Source of the DNA: DASYVD01 sp050693035
GTDB lineage: Bacteria > Actinomycetota > UBA4738 > CALAEC01
Direction of reading: 5' to 3'
Length of the DNA: 44,953 bases
NCBI GenBank assembly: GCA_050693035.1
Contig: JBOGWB010000097.1
Location: 1 to 44,953, forward strand
Shown here piece by piece: positions 8,741-16,029 of the stretch (position 1 is its first letter; every line of letters starts with the position of its first letter). The translations under genes were made by a program, and so were the position numbers. The notes below the pieces were generated by a model, which worked only from the letters and a program-made list of their open reading frames with translations, was not told where the DNA came from and ran no database searches.

Positions 8741-9913
8741 TCAGGAACCTGGCAGGCTCGGTTGCAACGGCACCCAGACCTCGACCGTCGTTCCCGCCCC
8801 CGGAGCGCTCTCGATGCGGAACCATCCACCGAACACTTCGGCCCGCTCCTGCATGGCCACTAGGCCGAGATGCCCCGGCTGGCCCGGCCGTCCCCCCAAT
8901 GAGAAACCGGCACCATCGTCCCGGATCCGAAGAGCCACGCCGTCCCCGCGTTCCTCGAGGCGAACCTCGACCTTCTCGGCGCGGGCGTGCTTCCGCACGT
9001 TCGTCAGCGCTTCCTGCGCGAGGCGGTAGAGAAGAGTCCGGGTCTCGGGTGGAGGCTCCACCCTGAGCCGGACCCCCAGCGTCGTCGAGAGACCCTCGAG
9101 CTCCATCGAGTCGAGGTACTGTCGAAGGGCGGCAGCCAGGCCCTCCCGGTCGAGGACCACCGGACGCAGCTCGAACAACAGGGCCCGGAGGCGGCGGATA
9201 GCCTGTCCGACCACTTCCTCGAGATCATCGAAATGAGGCGCGAGGTCGGAGTCGTCGGCAACCCTTCGGCGAAACGACTTCAGACGGAGGCCCACCGCCG
9301 TCATGACCTGGATCGAGTCGTCGTGGAGATCCCAGGCGAGCCGCTTGCGCTCGGATTCCTGAGCATGAACCAACAGCGCCTCTAGCCGGCGCCGCCGGTC
9401 CAGGCTGTCCTGGAGCGCTTGCTCCCGGCGCTTGCGATCGCCGATGTCGCGGATGTACGCCGTGAAGGAAGGGGGGCCGGGAAGGTCGATGCGGGTGACG
9501 GCCAGCTCGACGGGAAACTCCGAGCCGTCAGCCCGCATCGCGGTGATCTCTATCGGGCGACCCAGGATCGTGCTCTCCTCGGTAGCCAGGTAGCGAGCGA
9601 AGGCTCGGCGATGGCGTTTGCGAATCGACGGAGGCACCAGGAGGTCTGCCATCGGCCGCCCGATGACTTCCGCGCGGCGATAGCCGAAGACCCGCTCGGC
9701 GGAGGGATTGAACTCGGTGATGACTCCCTGGTGATCGATGGCCACGACCGCGTCCATGGCCGACTCGAGCATCGCTGCCTTCCGGGCTTCGCTCTGTCGC
9801 ACCTCCGACTCATCGACGAGCCGACGGGGGGTCTCGCCCGCCAGGTCGATGTAGGAGGGTTGCTGGCGACCCTCGCGCACGGGTTCGTCCCCCCCGGGTG
9901 ATCGCCGGTTCAC
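8741..9913 (-). CDS. PAS-domain sensor histidine kinase (HisKA_3 type)
   Basis: A 390-residue soluble kinase with no membrane segment. A PAS domain (ESAMDAVVAIDHQGVITEFNP ... AYIRDIGDRKRRE) is followed by a HisKA_3 dimerisation domain with the phospho-acceptor in ERKRLAWDLHDDSIQ and a HATPase with NVRKHA, DDGAGF and GHLGLVAMQERA. I chose the GTG at 9913 because AGGAGGAAG lies 9 bases upstream; an upstream in-frame ATG at 10111 would put a palindromic operator inside the coding region. Kinases of this class usually signal to LuxR-type regulators, but the only receiver nearby is the EAL protein 107 bases downstream. Confidence 0.9.
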   Translation of the reverse strand: MNRRSPGGDEPVREGRQQPSYIDLAGETPRRLVDESEVRQSEARKAAMLESAMDAVVAIDHQGVITEFNPSAERVFGYRRAEVIGRPMADLLVPPSIRKRHRRAFARYLATEESTILGRPIEITAMRADGSEFPVELAVTRIDLPGPPSFTAYIRDIGDRKRREQALQDSLDRRRRLEALLVHAQESERKRLAWDLHDDSIQVMTAVGLRLKSFRRRVADDSDLAPHFDDLEEVVGQAIRRLRALLFELRPVVLDREGLAAALRQYLDSMELEGLSTTLGVRLRVEPPPETRTLLYRLAQEALTNVRKHARAEKVEVRLEERGDGVALRIRDDGAGFSLGGRPGQPGHLGLVAMQERAEVFGGWFRIESAPGAGTTVEVWVPLQPSLPGS

Positions 9914-10070
9914 CTTCCGCTTCCTCCTCTTCGGCTTGATTCGGAACAGCGCCGGTGCCGGTTGAGCCCAGTTGGCCTCCGCTGTTCTCTTTCGCCGTGG
10001 AGAGGGGGATTCCTTGCTTTGTGAGCGAAAGAGTTGCCCGGTCGGAGCCGGTTTTTTAGCGTAGCAAGCT

Positions 10071-10088
10071 GTCCCCCGAATGGGGGAC
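10071..10088. promoter_or_regulatory. 18-bp palindrome GTCCCCC-N4-GGGGGAC, probable operator
   Basis: GTCCCCCGAATGGGGGAC has perfect 7-base arms. On the minus strand it is followed after 7 bases by TACGCT (10058-10063) and a run of A, so it occupies the -35 region of a probable promoter for the PAS kinase, which has no consensus -35. A near copy lies at 28860. This layout suits a regulator or an alternative sigma factor; which one is unknown. Confidence 0.5.
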
Positions 10089-10153
10089 GGCCAGACTTCC
10101 CCCCCGCCCAAGGATGGCCTTGGCAGGCCGCCGTCCAGGCGTTACGGTCCCGG

Positions 10154-10182
10154 TTCACGGCCCCGACGCCGTCCGGTATGAT
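10154..10182 (+). promoter_or_regulatory. Sigma70-like promoter of the dioxygenase-like gene
   Basis: TTCACG at 10154-10159 and TATGAT at 10177-10182 are spaced by 17 bases (four and five matches to consensus). The start codon lies 36 bases downstream, after a good AGGAGG at 10205-10210. It is one of the clearest housekeeping promoters in the window. Confidence 0.55.
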
Positions 10183-10217
10183 GCCGGGCCGAATCCCCCT
10201 ACCAGGAGGACGCCACC

Positions 10218-10892
10218 ATGCAGATGGATACGCCCGGGGCCCGGGCCGACCGCGGCCGGTACCTCACGCTCCCGATCCTCGAGGAGAAGGGGTTCGTCGA
10301 GTTGAAGCGCTACGACGGACCGATGCCCGATATCCGGGAGTGGGAATCTCTCGAGTACGTCGACTGGAAGAGCGGCGGGGACACCAACTTCGCCATCCTG
10401 GCGTCGGCCAACGGCGAGCACGACCCGCGCGGCTTCTGGGAGTACGGAAAGCCCGACAAGGACGGAGTCTGGACCGACAACATCGAGAAGTCGCCCACGA
10501 TCAAGAAGTGGGTGGAGAGCGTCGGCGCCAACTATGGCCGGGTACGGATCATCAAGTTGGAGCCGAACACCGAGGAGAGCACCCTGAAGAACCTCCATCC
10601 CGACGACAACAACCGGATCACACCCGAGGGGACCGGTTGGGTGGTCCGGACCTGGCTCCAGCTCACCGACAACCCGGACAGCTACATGATCGTTCGGGAC
10701 GAGCGGCACGACCCGTCGACGGAGTCGCGGATCGCCCTGCCCGCGGGGGCCCAGTTCGTGGTGGACTCCGAGCGCCTGTGGCATGCCGTGTGGCACAGCG
10801 ATGACAGGTACACGGAGCCGCGCTACGCGCTGATCACGAGCCTCGAGAGCGGACCCGAGCTCCAGAGCTGGATCGAAACCCAGCTGCCCTAG
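10218..10892 (+). CDS. Putative aspartyl/asparaginyl beta-hydroxylase-like Fe(II)/2-oxoglutarate oxygenase
   Basis: A 224-residue soluble protein. The second half resembles the AspH family fold: GRVRIIKLEPN leads to a possible metal motif H-P-D (NLHPDDNNR, about residue 127), then VRTWLQLTDNP, DSYMIVRD, LPAGAQFVVDSERLWHAVWH with a candidate distal histidine, and EPRYALI at the end. The AspH pattern places a basic 2-oxoglutarate ligand near the end, and Arg in EPRYAL could serve. The assignment rests on motif order alone and could be wrong; the substrate is unknown. It has its own promoter and ends 44 bases before nuoD on the same strand, so they may be co-transcribed. Confidence 0.5.
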   Translation: MQMDTPGARADRGRYLTLPILEEKGFVELKRYDGPMPDIREWESLEYVDWKSGGDTNFAILASANGEHDPRGFWEYGKPDKDGVWTDNIEKSPTIKKWVESVGANYGRVRIIKLEPNTEESTLKNLHPDDNNRITPEGTGWVVRTWLQLTDNPDSYMIVRDERHDPSTESRIALPAGAQFVVDSERLWHAVWHSDDRYTEPRYALITSLESGPELQSWIETQLP

Positions 10893-10936
10893 GCGGAGGC
10901 GCCTGCAGTGCCGGGCTTGGGCTAGGCTGTTGGTCG

Positions 10937-12127
10937 ATGGCCGATAGTGGCGACACGTCCGCCTACTCGCAGATGGGGGAGCAGTGGCTCCTCCGCGGCG
11001 GTGGCCTGGACATCATCACGACCGAGGAGCGAGACCTCTCCACTGAGGAGATGGTCCTCAACATCGGCCCCCAGCACCCGTCCACGCACGGGGTGTTGCG
11101 GATCGTCCTCGAGCTCGATGGGGAGAAGATCCTGCACGCCGAGCCGGTGATCGGCTACATGCATCGAGCCGCGGAGAAGCTGGCAGAGGTCCGGGACCAT
11201 CGCCAGGTCCTGGTGCTCATGAACCGACACGACTGGCTGTCGGCGTTCAACAACGAGCTCGGATGGTGCATCGCGGTCGAGCGGCTCCAGGGGATCGAGG
11301 TCCCGGAGAGGGCCCGGTGGATCCGCACCATGATGGCCGAGTGGAACCGGATCCTGAACCACCTCATGTTCATGGGGTCCTATCCGCTCGAGCTCGGAGC
11401 GATGACTCCGATGTTCTATGCCTTCCGCGAGAGGGAGATGATCCAGGACCTCATGGAGTCTGCCACCGGGGCGCGCATGCATCACTCCTACGCGCGGGTC
11501 GGCGGCCTCAAGGACGACCTGCCCCGCGGCTTCCTCAAGCAGTCGGCCGAGGTGCTGAAGTGGGTCCGCAAGAAGCTCAAGGACTTCGACGACCTGGTAA
11601 TGGGCAACGAGATCATCCACGCCCGAACCAAGGGGATCGGTATCCTTCCGCCCGAGGTGGCGGTAGCGTACGGAGCGTCGGGTCCGATCGTCCAGGCGTC
11701 CGGCGTCCCGATGGACTCCCGGAAGGACGAACCGTACGAGAAGTACGGGGAGGTCGAGTTCGAGGTACCGGTGGGAAGGATCGGCGACTGCTACGACCGG
11801 CTGTGGGTGTTGGTCCACCGGATGCACCAGTCGTGCGACATCGTCGAACAGTGCATGGGCCGGCTTCCCCCCGGTCCATACGTCGCTCCAAAGGTGCCGA
11901 CGAAGATCCCCGAGGGTGAGGTGTACGTACGAACCGAAAACCCGCTCGGGCTGATGGGTTACTACCTCGTCGGGGACGGGAGCGACTTCCCCTATCGGCT
12001 GAAGATGCGCACCGCCTCGTTCTCGAACGTCTCGATGCTGCCCTGGATGCTCCGCGGGCAGCTGGTCCCCGACCTCATCGCCATCCTGGGATCGGTGTTC
12101 TTCGTGGTCGGCGACATCGACCGGTAG
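10937..12127 (+). CDS. nuoD: NADH-quinone oxidoreductase subunit D
   Basis: A 396-residue NuoD with family motifs LNIGPQHPSTHGVLRIVLEL, GYMHRAAEKLAE, NRHDWLSAFNNELGW, GAMTPMFYAFRERE, SGARMHHSY-like TGARMHHSYARVGG, GDCYDRLWV and the C-terminal GSVFFVVGDIDR. In complex I this subunit lines the quinone pocket near cluster N2. Arg77 in MHRAAEKL corresponds to Arg118 (Arg85 of the mature chain) of mammalian NDUFS2, the site methylated by NDUFAF7. No other nuo gene is present within about 10 kb upstream or 33 kb downstream, so this is an orphan copy or the cluster is scattered. A TAGGCT lies 9 bases before the ATG. Confidence 0.93.
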   Translation: MADSGDTSAYSQMGEQWLLRGGGLDIITTEERDLSTEEMVLNIGPQHPSTHGVLRIVLELDGEKILHAEPVIGYMHRAAEKLAEVRDHRQVLVLMNRHDWLSAFNNELGWCIAVERLQGIEVPERARWIRTMMAEWNRILNHLMFMGSYPLELGAMTPMFYAFREREMIQDLMESATGARMHHSYARVGGLKDDLPRGFLKQSAEVLKWVRKKLKDFDDLVMGNEIIHARTKGIGILPPEVAVAYGASGPIVQASGVPMDSRKDEPYEKYGEVEFEVPVGRIGDCYDRLWVLVHRMHQSCDIVEQCMGRLPPGPYVAPKVPTKIPEGEVYVRTENPLGLMGYYLVGDGSDFPYRLKMRTASFSNVSMLPWMLRGQLVPDLIAILGSVFFVVGDIDR

Positions 12128-12170
12128 ACTCGGTTCACGAGGTCGAGATCCTTGAGTCCGGCGGCCGCAC

Positions 12171-13292
12171 CTAGCAGCCGGCGTCGCGGTCGCCGAGGAC
12201 GGCGGCCGGGGCGGGCAGTCCCTTCGTCCCCAGAACGAGCAGCCGCAGGCTGCCGAGCTTCCCTTCGTCCACCAGGATCGAGGCCCTGCTTCGCGCGGCG
12301 AACAGGCGGTTCGCCTCCCGCCAATCCCCGCGGGCTTCGGCTTTCCGTTGGCGGTTGCGGACGCCCTGGATCCACATCCGGAACCCCAGCCCCAGGAGCG
12401 CGTCCCGTTGAGACACCGGCCCCCACGTTTGTAGTCCCGCCTCCTCGGCCTCCGCGACGATGGCGGAGAAGTCGACGGCCGCGGTGACGTCGCGGCTCCC
12501 CGGTTCCTCCAGCACGTCGGCGAGCACCTGGTGGTTGCGATACGCGTGGACGGGGCCCGGTCCTTCGCGGCCAACGAACCCATAGTCGAAGAGGAACGCG
12601 TATCCGCGGTCGAGGGTCTCGGCGATGCTCCGCGTGGTCTCCAGGGCAGCGATCGACACCTGGCGCTCCTCACCGGGGCGGAGAGGCTCTCCCAGCGCCT
12701 CCAGAACCTCCCCCGAAGCCTCCGCTTCGACCTCTATCAACCGGCCGTCTTCGGCGCCCACCATCACCTCGTGGGCTCGACCCGCCCGCTCTCGGAGCCG
12801 GTGGAAGGGGAGGTTGTCCAAGAGCTCGTTGGCGATGACGCAGCCGGTGATCCGGCCCACGCCGGGGGCCGCCGGCGCCACCTCGAGCCCGGCAGTCCGG
12901 AGGCGCTCGATCGCGGAAGGGGTCCGCTCCACGGCCACGTAGCGAAGGCAGCCGGCGAGCTCGGGCACGGCGCGCACGGCGGCGAGGATCTGCGTGGCGA
13001 GCATGCCGCTGCCGGCGCCCAGCTCGATGACAGAGTAAGGCTTCGGCTTGCCCAGGAGCTCCCAGGCCTCCGCCACCTGGCGGGCCAGGAGGTCGCCGAA
13101 GGCCGGGGAGACGTGGGGGCTGGTCACGAAGTGACCGGCCTCGCCCACCGGCTCGCGGCCGCTCGTCCGCGAATAGAAGCCGTCCTCCTCGTGGTACAGG
13201 GCCGCCTCCATGAACTGCGCGAACGACATCGGGCCCTCCCGGTCGATCCGGTCGATCAGACGGTCTTTCAACGTCTCCCTCACGCCCTCCAT
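12171..13292 (-). CDS. MidA/NDUFAF7-type SAM-dependent methyltransferase (COG1565)
   Basis: A 373-residue protein of the MidA family: PMSFAQFMEAALYHEEDGFYS at the N-terminus, the hallmark GHFVTSPHVSPAFGDLLA (about 53-70), SAM loop VIELGAGSGMLA (about 88-99), IANELLDNLPFHRL, and DYGFVGREGPGPVHAYRNH. The mitochondrial member NDUFAF7 symmetrically dimethylates an arginine of NDUFS2 early in complex I assembly. Here the gene converges on nuoD, whose product is the NDUFS2 orthologue, with a 43-base gap. The bacterial substrate is generally not established, so the link is inference from neighbourhood. It is divergent from the NUDIX-MBL gene across about 50 bases. Confidence 0.88.
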   Translation of the reverse strand: MEGVRETLKDRLIDRIDREGPMSFAQFMEAALYHEEDGFYSRTSGREPVGEAGHFVTSPHVSPAFGDLLARQVAEAWELLGKPKPYSVIELGAGSGMLATQILAAVRAVPELAGCLRYVAVERTPSAIERLRTAGLEVAPAAPGVGRITGCVIANELLDNLPFHRLRERAGRAHEVMVGAEDGRLIEVEAEASGEVLEALGEPLRPGEERQVSIAALETTRSIAETLDRGYAFLFDYGFVGREGPGPVHAYRNHQVLADVLEEPGSRDVTAAVDFSAIVAEAEEAGLQTWGPVSQRDALLGLGFRMWIQGVRNRQRKAEARGDWREANRLFAARSRASILVDEGKLGSLRLLVLGTKGLPAPAAVLGDRDAGC

Positions 13293-13342
13293 TCTCTCCC
13301 TGCGAGAATCACCGCGGCATGTGTGCGAAGGAGGCTGGGGCG

Positions 13343-14857
13343 ATGCGTCCGGCGGCGACCGTGGTCGTCGCGCGGCCCGCCCCGAACGGGATCGAGGTCC
13401 TGGTGGTCCGCCGAGGCCCGGCGAACAGGTTCGGACCGGGATTCGTGGTGTTCCCAGGCGGCGTCGTGGAACCGGGTGACAGGGCCCTGGCGGCGCGGCT
13501 GTTCGGTGATGGCAGCGAGGAGGCCAGAGCGTGCGCCGTCCGGGAGCTCTACGAGGAGACCGGGCTCCTCCTCTCCGCTCATGGCTTCCGGGTGCGATCG
13601 GCTCCCCGCCCGGAGCTGCGGGAGGTGCAGTTCACCAACCCGGTGCCTGCGGCGCTCGTGGAGATCGCCCGGTGGATGGCTCCCGAAGATCTTCCGATGC
13701 GCTTCGACGCCCGGTTCTTCGCGGTCGCCGCTCCGCGGGGCGTCGAGCCCTCGCCGGACGGGGTGGAAGCCGACCGGGCCTGGTGGGCCACGCCCGCCGA
13801 GATCCTCGCGGGACGTGGAGACGAACCGCTCATGTGGCCCACTATGGCCACGATGCAGGCGCTCTCCGAGTGCCGGTCGGTCGAGGATGTCCTGGAGCTC
13901 CGGATCCCGCAGGCGCCCCGCCCCAGCTCCATGCCGCCACCCACTGCCCCGGAGCCGGCCGGGGACGTGGGGGCCGGTGAGGCCGTCTCCATCGTCAGGG
14001 TGCTGGCGCCGAATCCCGGGCCCTTCACCCTGGAGGGCACGAACACGTGGATCGTCGGCAGGGAGCCATCGGTCGTCATCGACCCCGGACCGGACGACTC
14101 GCGTCACATCGACGCCGTGTTGACGGATGCCTCCCCGATCGGCGCGATCCTCCTAACGCACCACCACCCGGACCACGCCCCGGGCGCGTCTCGGCTGCTC
14201 ACCGGGTCGGGCGCCCCGGTGTACGCATACCGGCCTTCCGCGCGCCAGCGACCGCTCGCCCACGGACAGGCGATCGAGGTGGGAGCGGTGCGCTTCGTCG
14301 TCGCCCACACGCCGGGTCACACGCCGGACCACGTGGTGTTCCTCCTACCTGGGGAGAAGTCGCTGTTCACCGGCGACGCGGTGCTCGGGCGGGGGACCAG
14401 CGTGATCGATCCTCCCGAAGGAGACATGACCGCGTACCTCCGGTCGCTCCGTGAGATGCGGGCTCTCGCCCCCCGCCGGATCTATCCGGGGCACGGCCCG
14501 GTGGTTTTCGATGCCATGGCCAAGCTGGATGAGTATCTGTCCCACCGGGCCCAGCGAGAGGAACAGATCCTTTCGGCCCTGGGTGAGGGGAACCGGGTCC
14601 CCGCGGAGATGGTTCCCGCCATCTACGGAGACGACATCCCCGAATCGATGTTTCCCGTCGCTGCCCGGTCTGTCCTCGCGCACCTCATCAAACTGGAGCG
14701 CCAGGGTCGGGTGGCGCGGGTCGGCAGGTACAGCGACGAGCGCTTCGTGCTCGTGGAGCCCCGAGACTGCAAACGGTGCGGCCGCCCCGCCGTCCCCGGC
14801 TCGAGGCTCTGTCGCCGCTGCGCCCTGGCGGAGCTCCAGGAGCGGCCGGAGCGCTGA
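13343..14857 (+). CDS. NUDIX hydrolase fused to metallo-beta-lactamase-fold hydrolase with C-terminal zinc ribbon
   Basis: A 504-residue multidomain protein. Residues about 1-175 are a NUDIX domain: FPGGVVEPGD, then after an insertion ACAVRELYEETGLLL. Residues about 212-420 are an MBL-fold domain of the LACTB2 type: GTNTWIVG, LLTHHHPDHAPGASRLL (metal ligands near 272-278), HTPGHTPDHVVF, FTGDAVLGRGTSVI and IYPGHGPVV. A winged helix (about 430-480) and a zinc ribbon (CKRCGRPAVPGSRLCRRC) end it. Known relatives hydrolyse nucleotides or CoA compounds (NUDIX) and RNA (LACTB2), but the joint substrate is open. I prefer the ATG at 13343, 9 bases after AAGGAGG, over the ATG at 13319. Confidence 0.88.
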   Translation: MRPAATVVVARPAPNGIEVLVVRRGPANRFGPGFVVFPGGVVEPGDRALAARLFGDGSEEARACAVRELYEETGLLLSAHGFRVRSAPRPELREVQFTNPVPAALVEIARWMAPEDLPMRFDARFFAVAAPRGVEPSPDGVEADRAWWATPAEILAGRGDEPLMWPTMATMQALSECRSVEDVLELRIPQAPRPSSMPPPTAPEPAGDVGAGEAVSIVRVLAPNPGPFTLEGTNTWIVGREPSVVIDPGPDDSRHIDAVLTDASPIGAILLTHHHPDHAPGASRLLTGSGAPVYAYRPSARQRPLAHGQAIEVGAVRFVVAHTPGHTPDHVVFLLPGEKSLFTGDAVLGRGTSVIDPPEGDMTAYLRSLREMRALAPRRIYPGHGPVVFDAMAKLDEYLSHRAQREEQILSALGEGNRVPAEMVPAIYGDDIPESMFPVAARSVLAHLIKLERQGRVARVGRYSDERFVLVEPRDCKRCGRPAVPGSRLCRRCALAELQERPER

Positions 14858-14877
14858 GCGGTATCCTCTAGCCCGTC

Positions 14878-15237
14878 ATGATCCGAGCCGAATTCTTCAG
14901 GCCCCGAACGCCAGAGACGGTGATCGGGACGGTGGAGTGGGACGGGCGGCGACCGCGAATCGAGGCGAAGAACTCGGCGGTCCGGGACGTGCTGGCACGG
15001 ATCTTCCGCCCCACGCCCGCTCTCGTGGACGACGTCGCTACCCGGCCGCTCGGCGCCTCGGGCGAGACGGTGCTCGAGCCGGGCGATCTCACCTGGTTCA
15101 TCGCCGCCGCCCGGGTCAGGAGCAAGGAGGAGCGACTCGGGTTCCGGCTCGTGGCTTCCATGTCCGGGGGCTGGGACCCAGCGGGCTCCTACCGACCCAT
15201 GCGGGCCTGGGTGGAGGAGCACGCGGTGGATGGGTGA
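14878..15237 (+). CDS. Conserved-looking hypothetical protein, 119 residues
   Basis: I do not recognise the family. The protein begins MIRAEFFRPRTPETVIGTVEWDG, with a beta-rich first half and a second half containing LEPGDLTWFIAAARVRSKEERLGFRLV. There is no signal peptide or membrane segment. A TATCCT at 14862-14867 ends 10 bases before the ATG and could be a -10 element for a nearly leaderless transcript. It lies 20 bases after the NUDIX-MBL gene and 9 bases before the aquaporin gene on the same strand, so all three are probably co-transcribed. GC and codon use match the neighbours. Confidence 0.65.
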   Translation: MIRAEFFRPRTPETVIGTVEWDGRRPRIEAKNSAVRDVLARIFRPTPALVDDVATRPLGASGETVLEPGDLTWFIAAARVRSKEERLGFRLVASMSGGWDPAGSYRPMRAWVEEHAVDG

Positions 15238-15246
15238 GGAGGAGCC

Positions 15247-16008
15247 GTGAGCGAGAGGTGGCATGAACAGCTGATCGCGGAGTTCATCGGGACGTTCGCC
15301 CTCGTGTTCATCGGGGCGGGCGCGGTGGTGGTGGCGGGGCTGGATACCGGGAGCGGGCTGGTCGGGGTGGCTCTCGCCCACGGTGTGGTGTTGGCAGTCA
15401 TGGTGTCCGTCCTCGCGCACATCTCGGGAGCCCACTTCAATCCGGCGGTGACCCTCGCCATCTGGGTGGCGCGGAAGATCGACACACCTCGCGCCTTGCT
15501 CTACATCGTCACGCAGCTCGTGGCGGGTATCGTTGCGGCCTTCGCATTGAAATGGGTGCTCCCCGAAACTCTCTGGAACCCGGCAGGTGCGGGAGAGAGC
15601 CTGGGGAACACGACGGTCAACGTGGGCCTCGGGATGACCGCGGTGCGAGCATTCGCCATTGAGGCCTTCCTCACGTTCTTCCTCGTGATCGCGGTGTTCG
15701 GCACGGCTGTCGATGACCGGGGCCCTTTCGCGAAGACGGCCGGTCTCACCATCGGTCTCGTGCTCGTGTTCGACATCCTCATGGGAGGCCCGCTCACCGG
15801 GGCCAGCATGAATCCGGCGCGGTCCCTGGGCCCGGCCCTGGCCACCGGTGACCTCACCAACATCTGGGTGTACTTCGCCGGCCCGATCGGCGGAGGCGTG
15901 GTCGCCGCCGCGCTCTACTGGCCCGTCTTCCTCTGGTCGCGCGAGGGGGTCGGCCAGCCGCCGAGCAAGTTGCCGGTGGAAGCCACCGACGACAAAGGAC
16001 TCGATTAG
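15247..16008 (+). CDS. MIP family channel (aquaporin/glycerol facilitator)
   Basis: A 253-residue membrane protein with six predicted helices and both channel motifs: GAHFNPAVT (NPA at 65-67) and GASMNPARSLGPAL (NPA at 189-191, followed by Arg192 of the selectivity filter). The N-terminus QLIAEFIGTFALVFIGAGA is typical. GASMNPARS rather than the glycerol facilitator's GPAMNPARDFGPR (Ser instead of Asp after the second NPA) favours a water channel, but selectivity is not settled. The start is a GTG at 15247 preceded by GGTGAGGAGGAGCC. It is the last gene of a short run after the NUDIX-MBL gene and is convergent with the binding-protein gene. Confidence 0.93.
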   Translation: MSERWHEQLIAEFIGTFALVFIGAGAVVVAGLDTGSGLVGVALAHGVVLAVMVSVLAHISGAHFNPAVTLAIWVARKIDTPRALLYIVTQLVAGIVAAFALKWVLPETLWNPAGAGESLGNTTVNVGLGMTAVRAFAIEAFLTFFLVIAVFGTAVDDRGPFAKTAGLTIGLVLVFDILMGGPLTGASMNPARSLGPALATGDLTNIWVYFAGPIGGGVVAAALYWPVFLWSREGVGQPPSKLPVEATDDKGLD

Positions 16009-16029
16009 ACCGAGGCTCGACCTCTGCAG

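Larger units (their letters stand above)
9914..10217. other. Regulatory intergenic region between PAS kinase and dioxygenase-like gene
   Basis: These 304 bases hold no gene I can support. They contain the leader of the PAS kinase (ribosome binding site GAGGAGGAAG at its end), a -10-like TACGCT on the minus strand at 10058-10063, the palindrome at 10071-10088, and the plus-strand promoter of the dioxygenase-like gene at 10154-10182. Confidence 0.6.
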
